From contig JAJFZO010000777.1 of the NCBI GenBank assembly GCA_021397835.1, forward strand, positions 126,501-190,500: 64,000 bases of DNA, given 5' to 3'. Positions 1 to 11,700 of this stretch are shown in pieces. The notes beneath the pieces are model-generated. The model ran no database searches. It was not told where the DNA came from and worked only from the letters and a program-made list of their open reading frames with translations. Each line of letters begins with the position of its first letter. The stretch's first letter is position 1. Made by a program: the position numbers and the translations under genes. This DNA comes from Moringa oleifera (Eukaryota; Streptophyta; Magnoliopsida; Brassicales; Moringaceae).

Positions 1-2507
1 AGATGTTCCAACAAAGCCCTAAACATCACTACATTTCACCAATGTTTATTGCCAGTAGATCTTTCGTTCCAGTGTAGTGGCTGACAAGAACTAAACACTT
101 TAGGGAATGATTTAACTGAAAATGTTTGAACAGTTCAAAACTAATAAAAATATCATAAGAAAAATATAAGTTTAGATAAGCTGTTGCATGTTTATGTATT
201 GAGAACTTTTATCCATAAATATTAGATGAAAGGTTATGATCAATGATTGTGACATTGAAATGATAAAAATTATAAACAGAACCCCGTGAGTTCAACCCAA
301 TTACATTCAAAATTTACCTAACACAAAAATCAACCGAGATAACTCCCTCAAAACTAGATAAGAATCCACTCAACATGATAATCCAACTCTTCAACCAACA
401 ATCCAGCACCTATCTTCACACTATTTTTTCCTTGCTTTCTTGTAAAACCCAAACAATGAAGCAACCCCACAATTTCCATTAAGATTTTATCAAATTAAAT
501 AAACTTTAACCAACACAATATAAATACATAAATCATTCATATACGGTCATAAGTAGGAGATACATATGGCCATGAGAGGAAAACCATTAAAGTAATTGTA
601 AGAAAGATCAATTATTACCCACAGAAAGGGGAGATGGCGATGGGGTCCTCAAGACTCAGTTGGGGGGCACCGCGTTGGGATGGTCTCGGCTGCGATCACG
701 GCAAAGAGAGGGGAAACAAAAGTTGATAGACGGGGTGAGAGAGAGAAGAGATAGAGAAATACGAATGCAAGAGCTGGTGGCTTTGTGGGTGCGAGGACAG
801 AGAGCTCGTGGACTTTGGGGTGGTGTCCACCGAGGCTAGAGAAGGGATTGAATGGGGTGAGGAGAAGACGACGGGGGCAAGGGGTTCATTTCCTTTCTAT
901 TTTCTGGAATTTTCACAAATTTTACATGTAATTAGATTTTTCTTTCCCCAGAGTATTGGGTTTTGAAAATTTTGTGCCACGTTGACTGTTGACATCATAC
1001 TCAGCAATGAGCAAATGGCATTTTTTATTTTTTATTTCTTATTTTTACTGGAAAGTTTGGGATGTTAATTTTCAACTAAAAGAAGGCTATGACTGATTGG
1101 AAAGAAAATGTTTATAAGATTATAATCCCATCCATTGATAGTATTTGGCAAGCATTCATGTTCCCTGATCACAAACTGCGATAAAATTATATTACACTTT
1201 GTGACCCTGAGTGTTTCCACAGTTGCATTGTCAATGCTAATGGTAATGGTATGGATTAAAAAATGCAAAAGACAGAAAAATGGACTACATGTGTTCTCTT
1301 GAAAATCTGAAACTGCCCAATTGGAAGCAGCTTCGGCTTCTCTTTCCATGTCGAAGTAAAAGCCCAACCAAAAAGCATCAATTGGATTTCAGCTCACAGC
1401 TCCCAACAAAAATTTGTGGATACAATTTCCTGGCAACTCCAATGATCACTTGCAAATGACAGTGATGCCGGGCAGTCTTGAAAAGTGATCCATCCCCGAG
1501 TGCAGATTAGGATAGAGAGAAAAGAGACAACAGAAGGCACAAAAAGAAATCACTCACCAGGCATCTTAGCCAAAAAAACTAATAAGAACTCACAATGATC
1601 ATGTAACACGAAATTAGACTGTCAAATCCGGACAACATAGAAAGCAACCATTCAGATATGCATGCTGATTATTGGAAAGAATTTGAAGTGCCATCACCAT
1701 ACCTACTGATCACAGCTTGAAACATAAACTGCGAGTTCAGATTGAGGGTCCTGAGAGAATCCAACATGAACATCACAAATTTTAACGCAAATTCAGAGTG
1801 TACATGTAAAACATAGATATTCCATATGTTATAATCACTGTCACATATGTACCACTTTTAAAAGCAATTCAGTTCAGACAATATGTCCATCCAAACCTCA
1901 ACCAAGATTAGAAAGATCCCTCCAGTTGATATATCTTCATGCAAGAGATTTCAATAAAATAGATTCCACAAATTTTCAAAAGCAACTTCATTGTTACAAC
2001 AAACATTTTTGCGGTAGTAGAACAATAACCAGAGGTAAAAGATCCAGCAATCCATCCATCAGTTCTATAACACGAAGGCAGAACAATAGCCTTGCCTGCA
2101 ACTGTGAATAATAAGATAAACTCCACAAGATAACAAGTAAAGCAAATCAAACATATAGAAGAGCGGCTTTCACACTGTCTCAACAATTATGGGCCACATG
2201 GAAAAATTTTGAACAAAATTACATCTTGCACAAGTAAATCAAGGCATGCCAGCTATTTGTGCAGCACCACATTCTACAAGCAAGCAAAAGATTTATAAAT
2301 TGAAGTAGCTTAAAAGAACAGATGAAGCAGAGAGAAGTCAACTGAAATCATCATCAAAATATTATCCAACTACACAAGACATCAGTTAAAAGCAAAAGAA
2401 CAAAACTGTGAATATGTGACACTGGTTACTCTTAATTCCTAACTGATTGCACAAGCTTAAAAGCACAAAGTTTGACATCACTTCACCACTTCAGATGTTT
2501 CTAAGTA
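1..2507. other. Non-genic flank (EF-Tu 3' side)
   Basis: No open frame here resembles a known protein, and the short frames present lack splice-site support. The right end, just below 2508, must carry the 3' UTR of the minus-strand EF-Tu gene. I could not fix its polyadenylation site. A GC-rich patch at 600-905 is listed separately. The rest is AT-rich and unremarkable. Confidence 0.6.
600..905 (-). other. GC-rich exon-like or leader-like patch
   Basis: This patch is much richer in G and C than its surroundings. Read on the minus strand it is rich in C and CT and lacks a long ATG-initiated frame. It ends near 615 in a GTAATA that could be a splice donor. This would fit a 5' UTR or first exon of a minus-strand gene continuing off the left edge. 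A fragment captured by a transposon is the alternative. No protein identity could be assigned. Confidence 0.25.
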
Positions 2508-3956
2508 TCACTCAATGATGGACTGAATAACTCCAGCACCAACTGTCTTCCCACCTTCTCTGATAGCAAACCTCATTCCTTGCTCACAAGCGACAGGCAT
2601 AATGAGCTCAACAACCATCTTCACACGGTCACCTGGCATAACCATCTTAGACTCCTCATCCTTATCATTCATAATGGAAGCTACTCTGCCAGTGACATCA
2701 GTAGTCCTCATGTAAAATTGGGGCCTATAACCCGCAAAAAATGGGGAGTGCCTTCCACCCTCCTCCTTCTTTAACACATACACAATGGCAAGGAACTTAG
2801 TGTGTGGGGTAATTGTCCCAGGCTTAGCTAAAACCATGCCTCTCTGAATATCAGCCTTTTGGATACCCCTAAGCAGCAAACCCACATTATCCCCAGCCAT
2901 AGCATCATCAAGAATCTTCTGAAACATCTCGACCCCAGTAACAGTAGTATTCCTAGTTTCTTTCAATCCAACAATATCCACAGTATCCCCCACCTTGATT
3001 CTACCCCTCTCAACACGGCCTGTGGCCACTGTACCACGGCCGGTGATAGAGAATACATCCTCGATAGCTAACAAAAAGGGAAGATCAGTCTGCCTTTGTG
3101 GGATTGGAATATAGCTATCAACAGCATCCATGAGTTCATAAATCTTATCAACCCATTGATTCTCACCCCTCTTCATATTAGGATTTGCCATCAAAGCCTC
3201 TAACGCTAACAGCGCAGACCCAGAAATAATAGGAACATCATCTCCAGGGAACTCGTAAGAAGAAAGCAACTCACGCACCTCCAACTCAACGAGCTGCAAG
3301 AGCTCCTCATCGTCTACCTGATCCTCCTTGTTCAAAAAGACCACCATGTTTGGGACACCCACTTGCTTGGCCAGTAAGATGTGCTCTTTTGTCTGGGGCA
3401 TGGGGCCATCAGCGCCGGAGACGACGAGGATGGCGCCGTCCATCTGAGCAGCACCCGTAATCATGTTCTTGACGTAGTCGGCGTGGCCAGGGCAGTCGAC
3501 GTGGGCGTAATGGCGGCTCTCAGTCTCGTACTCAACTGTGGCAGTGTTGATGGTGATGCCCCGGGCTCGTTCCTCTGGGGCGGCGTCGATCTCGTCGTAC
3601 TTCTTCGGAGCGCTGTTGCCCATGGAGGCCAGGGCCATGGTCAAGGCGGCGGTCAGGGTGGTCTTCCCGTGGTCAACGTGGCCGATTGTACCGATGTTCA
3701 CATGGGGCTTTTTCCGCTCGAATTTGCCTCGGGCGGCGCGTATTATGAAGGAAGAACGGTGGGTCCGCGTGAGGGTGGTGGTAGCAAAGAAAGAGGGGAG
3801 GAAATGGGAAGAAAGATTGGTTTGCCGGGGGAATAGGCTTAGTTTATAGGGTATCATATGGGTTGAGTGCAAGCGCGTTCGTCCGGAGGTGGAGGGGAAC
3901 GACGAGGGAGAAGCACAAGGCTGGATGAGTCTCGAGGCTGAAGTTAACATTTCCAT
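2508..3956 (-). CDS. TUFA: Elongation factor Tu, chloroplastic (nuclear-encoded)
   Basis: GTPase that delivers aminoacyl-tRNA to the plastid ribosome. Single exon, 482 aa from the chosen ATG. An upstream in-frame ATG at 4043 would add 29 residues including a polyproline run encoded by a homopolymer, so it was not chosen. Residues 1 to about 74 are Ser/Thr/Arg-rich, as in a chloroplast transit peptide, and the mature protein begins near [16 protein letters not shown]. The G1 motif GHVDHGKT lies at residues 92-99, followed by the [12 protein letters not shown] switch II segment, the NKED G4 motif and SGSAL (G5). The insertion with [11 protein letters not shown] after G4 is typical of plastid rather than mitochondrial EF-Tu. 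Domains II and III are complete, ending in a VIQSIIE tail. The intronless structure is usual for plant nuclear tufA. No defects seen. Confidence 0.97.
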   Translation of the reverse strand: MEMLTSASRLIQPCASPSSFPSTSGRTRLHSTHMIPYKLSLFPRQTNLSSHFLPSFFATTTLTRTHRSSFIIRAARGKFERKKPHVNIGTIGHVDHGKTTLTAALTMALASMGNSAPKKYDEIDAAPEERARGITINTATVEYETESRHYAHVDCPGHADYVKNMITGAAQMDGAILVVSGADGPMPQTKEHILLAKQVGVPNMVVFLNKEDQVDDEELLQLVELEVRELLSSYEFPGDDVPIISGSALLALEALMANPNMKRGENQWVDKIYELMDAVDSYIPIPQRQTDLPFLLAIEDVFSITGRGTVATGRVERGRIKVGDTVDIVGLKETRNTTVTGVEMFQKILDDAMAGDNVGLLLRGIQKADIQRGMVLAKPGTITPHTKFLAIVYVLKKEEGGRHSPFFAGYRPQFYMRTTDVTGRVASIMNDKDEESKMVMPGDRVKMVVELIMPVACEQGMRFAIREGGKTVGAGVIQSIIE

Positions 3957-4060
3957 TGTGGAATAGTGGGAAATAGATAGAGAGAGAGGGGGGGGGGGGG
4001 GGGGGGGAGGAAGGAATTGCCTATTGAGGAGGAGGAAGAACAAGAAGAAGAGAGGATTGC
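3957..4060 (-). promoter_or_regulatory. EF-Tu leader, CT-rich with C20 tract
   Basis: On the coding (minus) strand the leader just upstream of the start is strongly pyrimidine-rich. It includes CTT-rich sequence at about 4024-4055, an uninterrupted C20 run (plus-strand G at 3988-4007) and a short CT repeat. CT-rich leaders are common in highly expressed plant genes. I saw no convincing TATA box, and transcription start is unknown. Confidence 0.4.
3988..4007. repeat. Mononucleotide G20 (C20 on coding strand)
   Basis: Twenty consecutive G on the plus strand, about 30 bp upstream of the EF-Tu start codon. Likely to be length-polymorphic, and a spot where sequencing or assembly could be wrong. 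Confidence 0.9.
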
Positions 4061-4686
4061 ACGCGCTGCGTTTCGCGTTATCAGTTTCGGCAGTGCAGGA
4101 CCTGAGACTAGGAGTAGCTGATATGACGGCTATCTGTTTCTGCCTCTGCTTCGTAGTTGATGCTGAAGGGTTGGGCTTCTATCCAACTGAATTGAAAATA
4201 TGGCACCATTTCTCGAATTAATATTTTTTTTAGATATCACTATTGTTTTGAATTTTTAATAAAAATTTACAAAAATATTTTAATACTTATAACGTTAATA
4301 AAAATTTTGACTTTATTTATCATTCAACTTATTTTTCATCACTTTACAAAAAAAAAATTAAAAAAAGATGTTATCAAATATTACTAATTTATTAGATTCC
4401 GGTGTAAATTGATCATTCATATAATAATTTGACACATACATTTTGAGTTAGAAACTAAAACATGACTAATAAAATTAGAGGTTTGCAACATTTCATAAGT
4501 TTAACTTAACAATATCAAGAAAATCTTTTTTCATCACTCAGAATTTATTTACACCATCTCAGCATAATGAAACTTCATAAATGACACTCAAGACTTGCAA
4601 TTAAGTTCTTATATTTTAAAAGAAAAAAAAATTAAGTTATGAAAATTGAACCCGCCACTGGCGAAAGAGTACTTTTTTGAAGGAGA

Positions 4687-4706
4687 AAGAGAGAGAGAGA
4701 GAGAGA
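4687..4706. repeat. (GA)n microsatellite
   Basis: About ten GA dinucleotides in a purine-rich stretch. Confidence 0.85.
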
Positions 4707-4911
4707 AATAGAAAGAGACTATTCAATGCGTCCCTCGAAGCTGAAGGAGTTACACAATTTTAATCAATTGAAGTTTGGCACATGTTTCAAATTTAACTTT
4801 CCATGTATACTGTGAACAACCTGAAATATTTACCATGATCAATTTTCCGATGGATAAATAACTAAATTAAAGATGTAATAATAGACTTTACGGTACAGAT
4901 AATACAAGTAT

Positions 4912-4983
4912 TACTCTTTAATAAATGGTGCTTCAAGATCAAGATAATACTCTTTCATAAATGGTGCTTCAAGATTAAGATAA
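4912..4983. repeat. 36-bp tandem duplication
   Basis: Two adjacent 36-bp units, each beginning TACTCTTT and containing ATAAATGGTGCTTCAAGAT. They differ at only two positions, so the duplication is recent. Confidence 0.85.
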
Positions 4984-5738
4984 TACTCAAAGAAAATAAT
5001 CAGCACCATATGCAGATGGCACAATAAAATAAATCCATGCCCAAAACACCATTGTTTTCAAGTATAACAAGCACATTTCTGTCTGATTATCAACATCTTA
5101 TTTGCTTAAATTTTAAAAAATTATTGAAATTCAGGTATAGAGCAATTTACGTGTTCAGAAAATGACAAAAGCTTATAATCAATAATTGAAAATGCCAATC
5201 ACTACAAACTTTGTGTAAAATGGATAAGGAAATCAAGAAGCTAAAAACAGTTGTTAAATCAGAATAGAGGAATAATCAATGAAAGTTTTTGAAACTTCTA
5301 AATATTTCATCATATATGCACAGCAAAATTAATGCAATGAACACAATTTTGAACCCATAGAAGCTGCTAACCAGTAAGCACTACCATGAAAATAAGCATC
5401 CTTATTTGCCCACCATCCCACCAGAAAATTTAGCACAAAAATTTCTATTCAATTAAGTCGTTTTTCCCTTCACTCAAATTCACGCTTAACACAAGCTCAA
5501 GTGGTAGCATCTGCGAGTAACATCTTGCCAAATAAAAGAAGCTCAGTCTAATGATTCAATGCAGCTCCAGCTATCAGCATTCCAGAACAAAAGATAGTCT
5601 TTAGCTGCTTACCACCATCGCCAGTGCAGAAGAAAATGGATGCAAGACTATCAGCCAGCATGTAAGGTACCAGTTTCCTGTCACAAGCATCTGGCCTTTT
5701 TTTGTCTCCACAGTTCTAGCCATGCACGCTACCTATTC

Positions 5739-8700
5739 TTAACCCACAGCAGAAGATACTGCATCATCTGAGTCCAGCTTCAGCTGAAAACAACAAATAA
5801 TAGAATGACCTAACAAGTGAAAGTCAGCTAAAACTTGACCCACAAATATATCTTTAACATACAAGCTTCAGATGATTTAGCAAAGCTGCATGGAGAAGCT
5901 TTTTGAGCTTATCACACTGATCAACCATGTGACCCAAACTGTTCATCTCCTCAAGGTGGCACCACAGTCGTTCCATTATTGTATATGGAAACCACACTGC
6001 AAAAGGCCTTTTTCGATTAACTATGCCTGCTGGTCTCTGTGGAAGGCACACAATAGCAGCATTCTTCAGTATGACGGCAGAAGAATATCACCAAGGCACG
6101 ATAAACAAATATATTGACTAGAATTCAAGGAACATATAAGACAATAACAAAGATTGTCAAACATGGCAGTTTAATTTCCCTACAATTTACATGCCAGTTC
6201 AAGGCAGAAAGGAGTAGAATAACCGTTAACGCAAATAATGTCAATGGAAGAAATTTAAAGGCCTAATTCTAAATAATGCATTAAGCAATATCTATCTGTA
6301 CTCCACTCAATGAACTGGATAGATGACTGATATGTAACAAGCATCTCAGCGACCAAATTCATTCCACAAAATCATTGACATGTCAGATGACTTGTGATAC
6401 TTTCATTAGTCACATCTGTCTCGTTTTTACCAGAGCATGCTCTTGTATAATTAACAGGTTCACTTTCTAGCAATCAATTCCAATGACCAATGATACTGAA
6501 TATTAGCAAACTTATGATGTGCAAGTTTGATTGTCACATCCTGCAAATAAACTTGATTTTAAAAAACTAGAACTTATTTTCACATCCTGCAAATTTGTAT
6601 TAGCTATAGAGGCACCCATTTATATATATTGTTATTCTCTAATTAGAGGTGAGAACATACAGGATCCTGATCACTGATGGTCATCACGGATGTCCTTTTT
6701 CAACTTTGGTTTTGATGTATTCCTTGTTAAAAAGTCTGATGTGTTTCCCTTGCAATGCTGCCACAGTTCCACAAAACAAGCCTCAACACTCATGTTTTTT
6801 TTCTTTTGCTAGAATCTCTCAGGTCTTCCCAGTCAAATCCCACTACAAGTTCCATATTTCATTTTTTCCTATTCGTTTTATCCTTCTGTTTCGAGGAATA
6901 CTTACAGTTACACACATACACATACACAGCTACATCACTAACATTACACTGTAGATGCACGATTGTAAAGATTGGTATTTGAAATATGAATATCATGTTA
7001 AATATTGGTTATGCAATTCTATGCTACAGAAAACTGAATGTAGTAGAAAATGGCAAGCATTCTGCAACTTCGTTTAATTATTATCAGATTCATTATATTA
7101 GTAACCCTAGGGAAAGAAATAGACCTGCTGGAATAATGGTGAATTTACACTCATAAACAACTTACGATAAAGAAAGCTTGCGACTTACAATTGATGCAAA
7201 TGAATCTATACACTCAAGCAACAAATTGGTAGCTTCTGTGTAGCGATGGTAATCAACATAGAGTCGAAACAAGGATACAGTACTTGATTCTTGGCCTGTC
7301 ATTCCTAACCCTTCCCTTTGACCACCCTATCAAAGCCCATGAGAACACGGTTAAGATGGATGAAATGCAGCATTGAGAAACTAAATACATGTCCAACCAA
7401 GAAAATAGAAGCCATCAATCCAGCTACTGTCACTATCTCAAGTGCTCATTCGAAACCTTTACCTTCTCTAAGAGTTAAAGCTTTACTGAAGGAAGAAGGA
7501 AAAAATAAACAAAAATTTTATCTGGTAGCACAAGAAAGTTGCATCCACAGATCCTCGGCACTGATTTAGGCCTTGTCTCCTTTAAAAGTGCCACTTACAG
7601 TCTTCAAATACCAAGGTGCTAAGTTCAAGAATAACAGAACTAACTATTCTGTTGCTTGAACAAAAGCCTTCCCAACAACAAACTTAGTATGCATGAAAAT
7701 TTGCAAACTGGTCCTCCCATGAATGCATTTGTTAGATATGATGAATTTAATCATGAAGGAAGTAGTATATTCAAATTGGGCCTTATCGCTTTTAACCTAT
7801 GTTCTGCAGTCTTCAAACACCATGTGCACAGTTCAAAATAAAGAACCAATAAATCTGCTGCTTGAACAAAGGCCCTCCTTTCAACAACAAATTTAGTATG
7901 CAAGACAAATTGCAAAATGGTCCTCTCATAAATGCATTTGCTAGACCAGATGAATTTAATCATCAAGTAGCAAATGCAATATGGTCTTCAGGATTCTCTT
8001 TTGGTTTTCTTCCTGTATAAGCTTTGCCCCCCACCTCCACGATACCATTTACATAAGCTTAGCAATTAACTCTGCTGTAAAACAACATGATCATCTCATA
8101 TCTCAATTTCTGAACAGGAAATTACCTTGAACATATGAACCAACCAAAGAGGCAATTCAACCTGAGGGTCTGTTCGAAGCAAGGTCTCAGCAACAATTAC
8201 TGGCAGTCTAGCATGAATACCTTTGTATCTTTCCTGCAATTAATGAGTATTCCATAAGGGAAAAATTAGATGGGGAAAAAACCATTAAGTGCAACAAGAA
8301 GAATTGAGAAGAAATGACGAAGGCCTAGTAGAGGTTGGAAGGAGAGAGGATAACTTCTCATGGTTGCCTGTAATTCAAAAAGTAAAAAAATTCTCCTCTT
8401 TCATACTGTAGCTTTAATGGAATAAAACTGTTTAAAGAAGATAAGAATTGGCCTTACACATGGCAAAGCCTTGCAGAATTCTGAAATAAAAACCTATTAG
8501 ATATCAGTAAAGACAAGGACAATGATGTTACTTCTGTAGATGCTTGGAACATTTCTGCACGTTGAATTAAACCCAAATTATGCCTTCACTTAAGATTCAA
8601 TAACAATGACATCTAATTGAAGCTCTGGAGACCAACTCAATGGTCCAGGTAGGCGATGAGGATTGGACCAAAGCCTCCAGAAGCTACTGCGACTATGCGA

Positions 8701-11700
8701 GTTTGCTCCTTGATTTTCATTGTATGATAACCTTTTTTAATCATAAACGAAGTTAAAGGTTATAGTATCCTAAACTATTTACAAAGCAAAAGTTCTATGA
8801 ACTCTGTGAGTTCTACTTCATTTACATAAATAATTCCCAGCAATCCAATAATGTCGTATCAACCCCCTCCTATTTTTATGTACCCCAACAGAAATTCCAC
8901 TCTCCCAAAGACCCTCTCATTCCTCTCTCCAACACCATCAAAAAATCAATAAAGAAACTAGTACCATTATATTCCTCTTGATTTTAGATATAGAAAGCCC
9001 TTACCAAGCCCCCAGATCAATCGACACAGACCTAGAAGCCACCAACAATGCTCCCAGCACCAACAATACACTCTTCTAAATAGTCTGAGTCCAACCACAC
9101 CATATTAAAATATGGCACATTGACTCTTTCACCCTGCATGGGAAACATCTACTCACCCAAACCTATCCTCTGTTCCTTAGTTATCAATGGTTAACAGCTT
9201 TTCCCACACTGCTTCCAAGTAAATAAGGACACTTTGAGAAGAGCTTTCAACTTTCAAATCAGTTACCATGGAAAGGATGACCTCCCATTGTGACAAAGCT
9301 CCTCAGCCACCTTGTAAAAAAATTTCATCGTAAACTTTTGAGAACCATCACTTTTCCAATAACCACATTTTCGATCTCAACATTCGGTTTACAATCGTAA
9401 ATTCTCTCAAAAAACTACCCAAAAGTCTCCACCTCTTAATCATGCGCCAGCCATCTGAAGTCAACCACCCAAGTAACCTCTCACATGTTCTCCCACCCAT
9501 GCCCCTTTATTTCTAGCAAAGCTATATAGGCCCGAAAGTCCGCAACCAAAGATGTGTGTCATCACACCTGATATCATGCCAGAATCTAACTGTTTGTCCC
9601 CAACCCACTGTAAACTCCACCTAAGGCACAAACTTCAACCGCCAATTCTGAATTGCTTTCTCAAACCCCATGCCATATGGTTCCCACTTAACCAACAAAA
9701 CCCATCCACCCTCACCCATCCTATGTCTAGCCACCACCATCGTCCTCAATAAACCTCCATAATCATTTAACCAAAAGTTCAGCATTAAAAGCTCGAAGAG
9801 GCTTAATACCAAAGCGACTTCATTGACTTCTGAACCATTTTCCAGCTCACCATGTGGCATATAAAATTATCATCCAAGCTGCCCTGAAGGAACTTTCACT
9901 ATAGTTGCTCCAATCTGAGTGCCAGCTCTCGGAATAGTGAACAAGGACGTACAATAAATCAATAAGCTTGACAACATACTCTTGATAAGGGTCATCCAGC
10001 TCTTTTGATTAATACCTCCTCTTCCACCCTACAAGCTTCTTCTCAAACCATTCAATAACCGAATTTCATATACTTTTATCTTCATGTTTAGCTCCAAAAG
10101 GCAACCTAAAGTACTAGATGAGAGGTGCTCCTCACTTACACCCCATTACACTCGCAAGGTTTTCTCCATCTATCCCCTCTACGACGGGTATAAGATCACT
10201 CTTCCCCAAGTTCACCCTAAACCCTAAGGCCGCCTCAAACCAAGCATAACACACCTCAAGTTAATCAATTGTTCCTCGTCTACCTCACAAAATATAATAG
10301 TATCATCAACAAATAACAAGTGCAACTCAACCATCTCAGATTCCCCCTATCCCACACAAAATCCTCCTATCAGCTTTTGCTCCATAACCTTGCTCAACAT
10401 TCTATCTAAGACCTCCATAACCAAAATAAAAAAGGAGGAAACCAAGGGTCCCCTACCGAAGACCTCTTGATGATTTAAAGAACCTAATCAGCCCCCGATT
10501 TATCGACACATAAAAGGTTGTTGAAATGATATACTTCTTTATCCACCTGCACCACCGATCCCCACACTTACCTTTCTTAACATGTATAGCACAAAATCTC
10601 AAGCTACTTTATCATAAGCCTTCTCCACATCCAGTTTACATATCACCCATGCCTTCCCATTCCTCACCTAATGATTTACTACCTCATTGGCAATCAAAGT
10701 TGCATCCAAGATATGTAAACTTTTCACAAAAGCATTTTTTGTTGAACTCACCACTTTGTCCATCACACTTCTCAACCTCCCAATTAGCACCTTGGCTATG
10801 AACTTGTAAATACAATCTACTAGACTTATCTATCTGAAATTCTTGATACTACGTACTTTGTTCTTTTTAGGAAAAAGCACCACGAAAATGACATTCAAGG
10901 AACTCACAAACTCACCATACTCATGAAAATCATGGAAAACATTCAATGTCTCATCTTTCATGGTGCTCTATTGATTCTTCAGGACAGCCATAATAAACCC
11001 ACCTAGTCTCAATGCCTTGTCCCGATCACACTCCATCAAAGTCATCGCCACTCCATATCTTTTTTATGATTAGAAATAAAGTTAACATTATATTAGTTAT
11101 ATGGCATCAAGGATGTGCCTTCCATGTACAGTGAGTTTTAAGGACATCACGAACTCTACGATATCCCCCTCGTTTATAAAAGAACCCAAGTTATCCACAA
11201 CTTAAAGCCCTCATACCTCCCCAAGCCCTCAATTCTGCTGCAATCAACCCCGACATCACCCAAACTTGCCCCAACAAAACCAACACAGCCTCCCAAATTT
11301 CTTTAAACCATCTACACTAAAGCATTAAATGATTTATAGTTTTTGCTTATTCTTTGCATAAGAAGCACCTATTCAAAAGAGTAAATCCCCTTTTCTGCAA
11401 ATTGTCAAGGGTTGTTAGACCCCTACCAACCTTCCATGCAAAAAAAAAAAAAAAAAATCCACTTTCAAAGGGTGCTCTAACCCTCCAGATTTCTGGGGCA
11501 TTTAATCCATCATGTCTCTTTCTTGGATAGCAACAACCTTCTTGAAAAGAGACTTAACCGAAAATTTTCCTTCTTTACCCTCCATCCAAAAGGCCTTATT
11601 TCCAATGCTTAAACTTGATTTAATGCTCTAGATATGCTCTGAAAACTATGATAACAACTCCACTTCCCAACCCTGCGCATTTCTTCCAAATGCAATCTCC

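Larger units (their letters stand above)
4061..5738. other. Intergenic: EF-Tu promoter side and NUP160 3' flank
   Basis: AT-rich spacer between two minus-strand genes. The right part contains the NUP160 3' UTR, directly below the stop at 5739. It holds a GA microsatellite at about 4687-4706 and a 36-bp tandem duplication at 4912-4983. No coding region was recognised. Confidence 0.6.

Noticed and set aside
3381..3849. Two plus-strand open frames of 103-151 codons
   Set aside because: They are antisense to the conserved GTPase domain of EF-Tu and arise from its GC-rich codons; no family resemblance.
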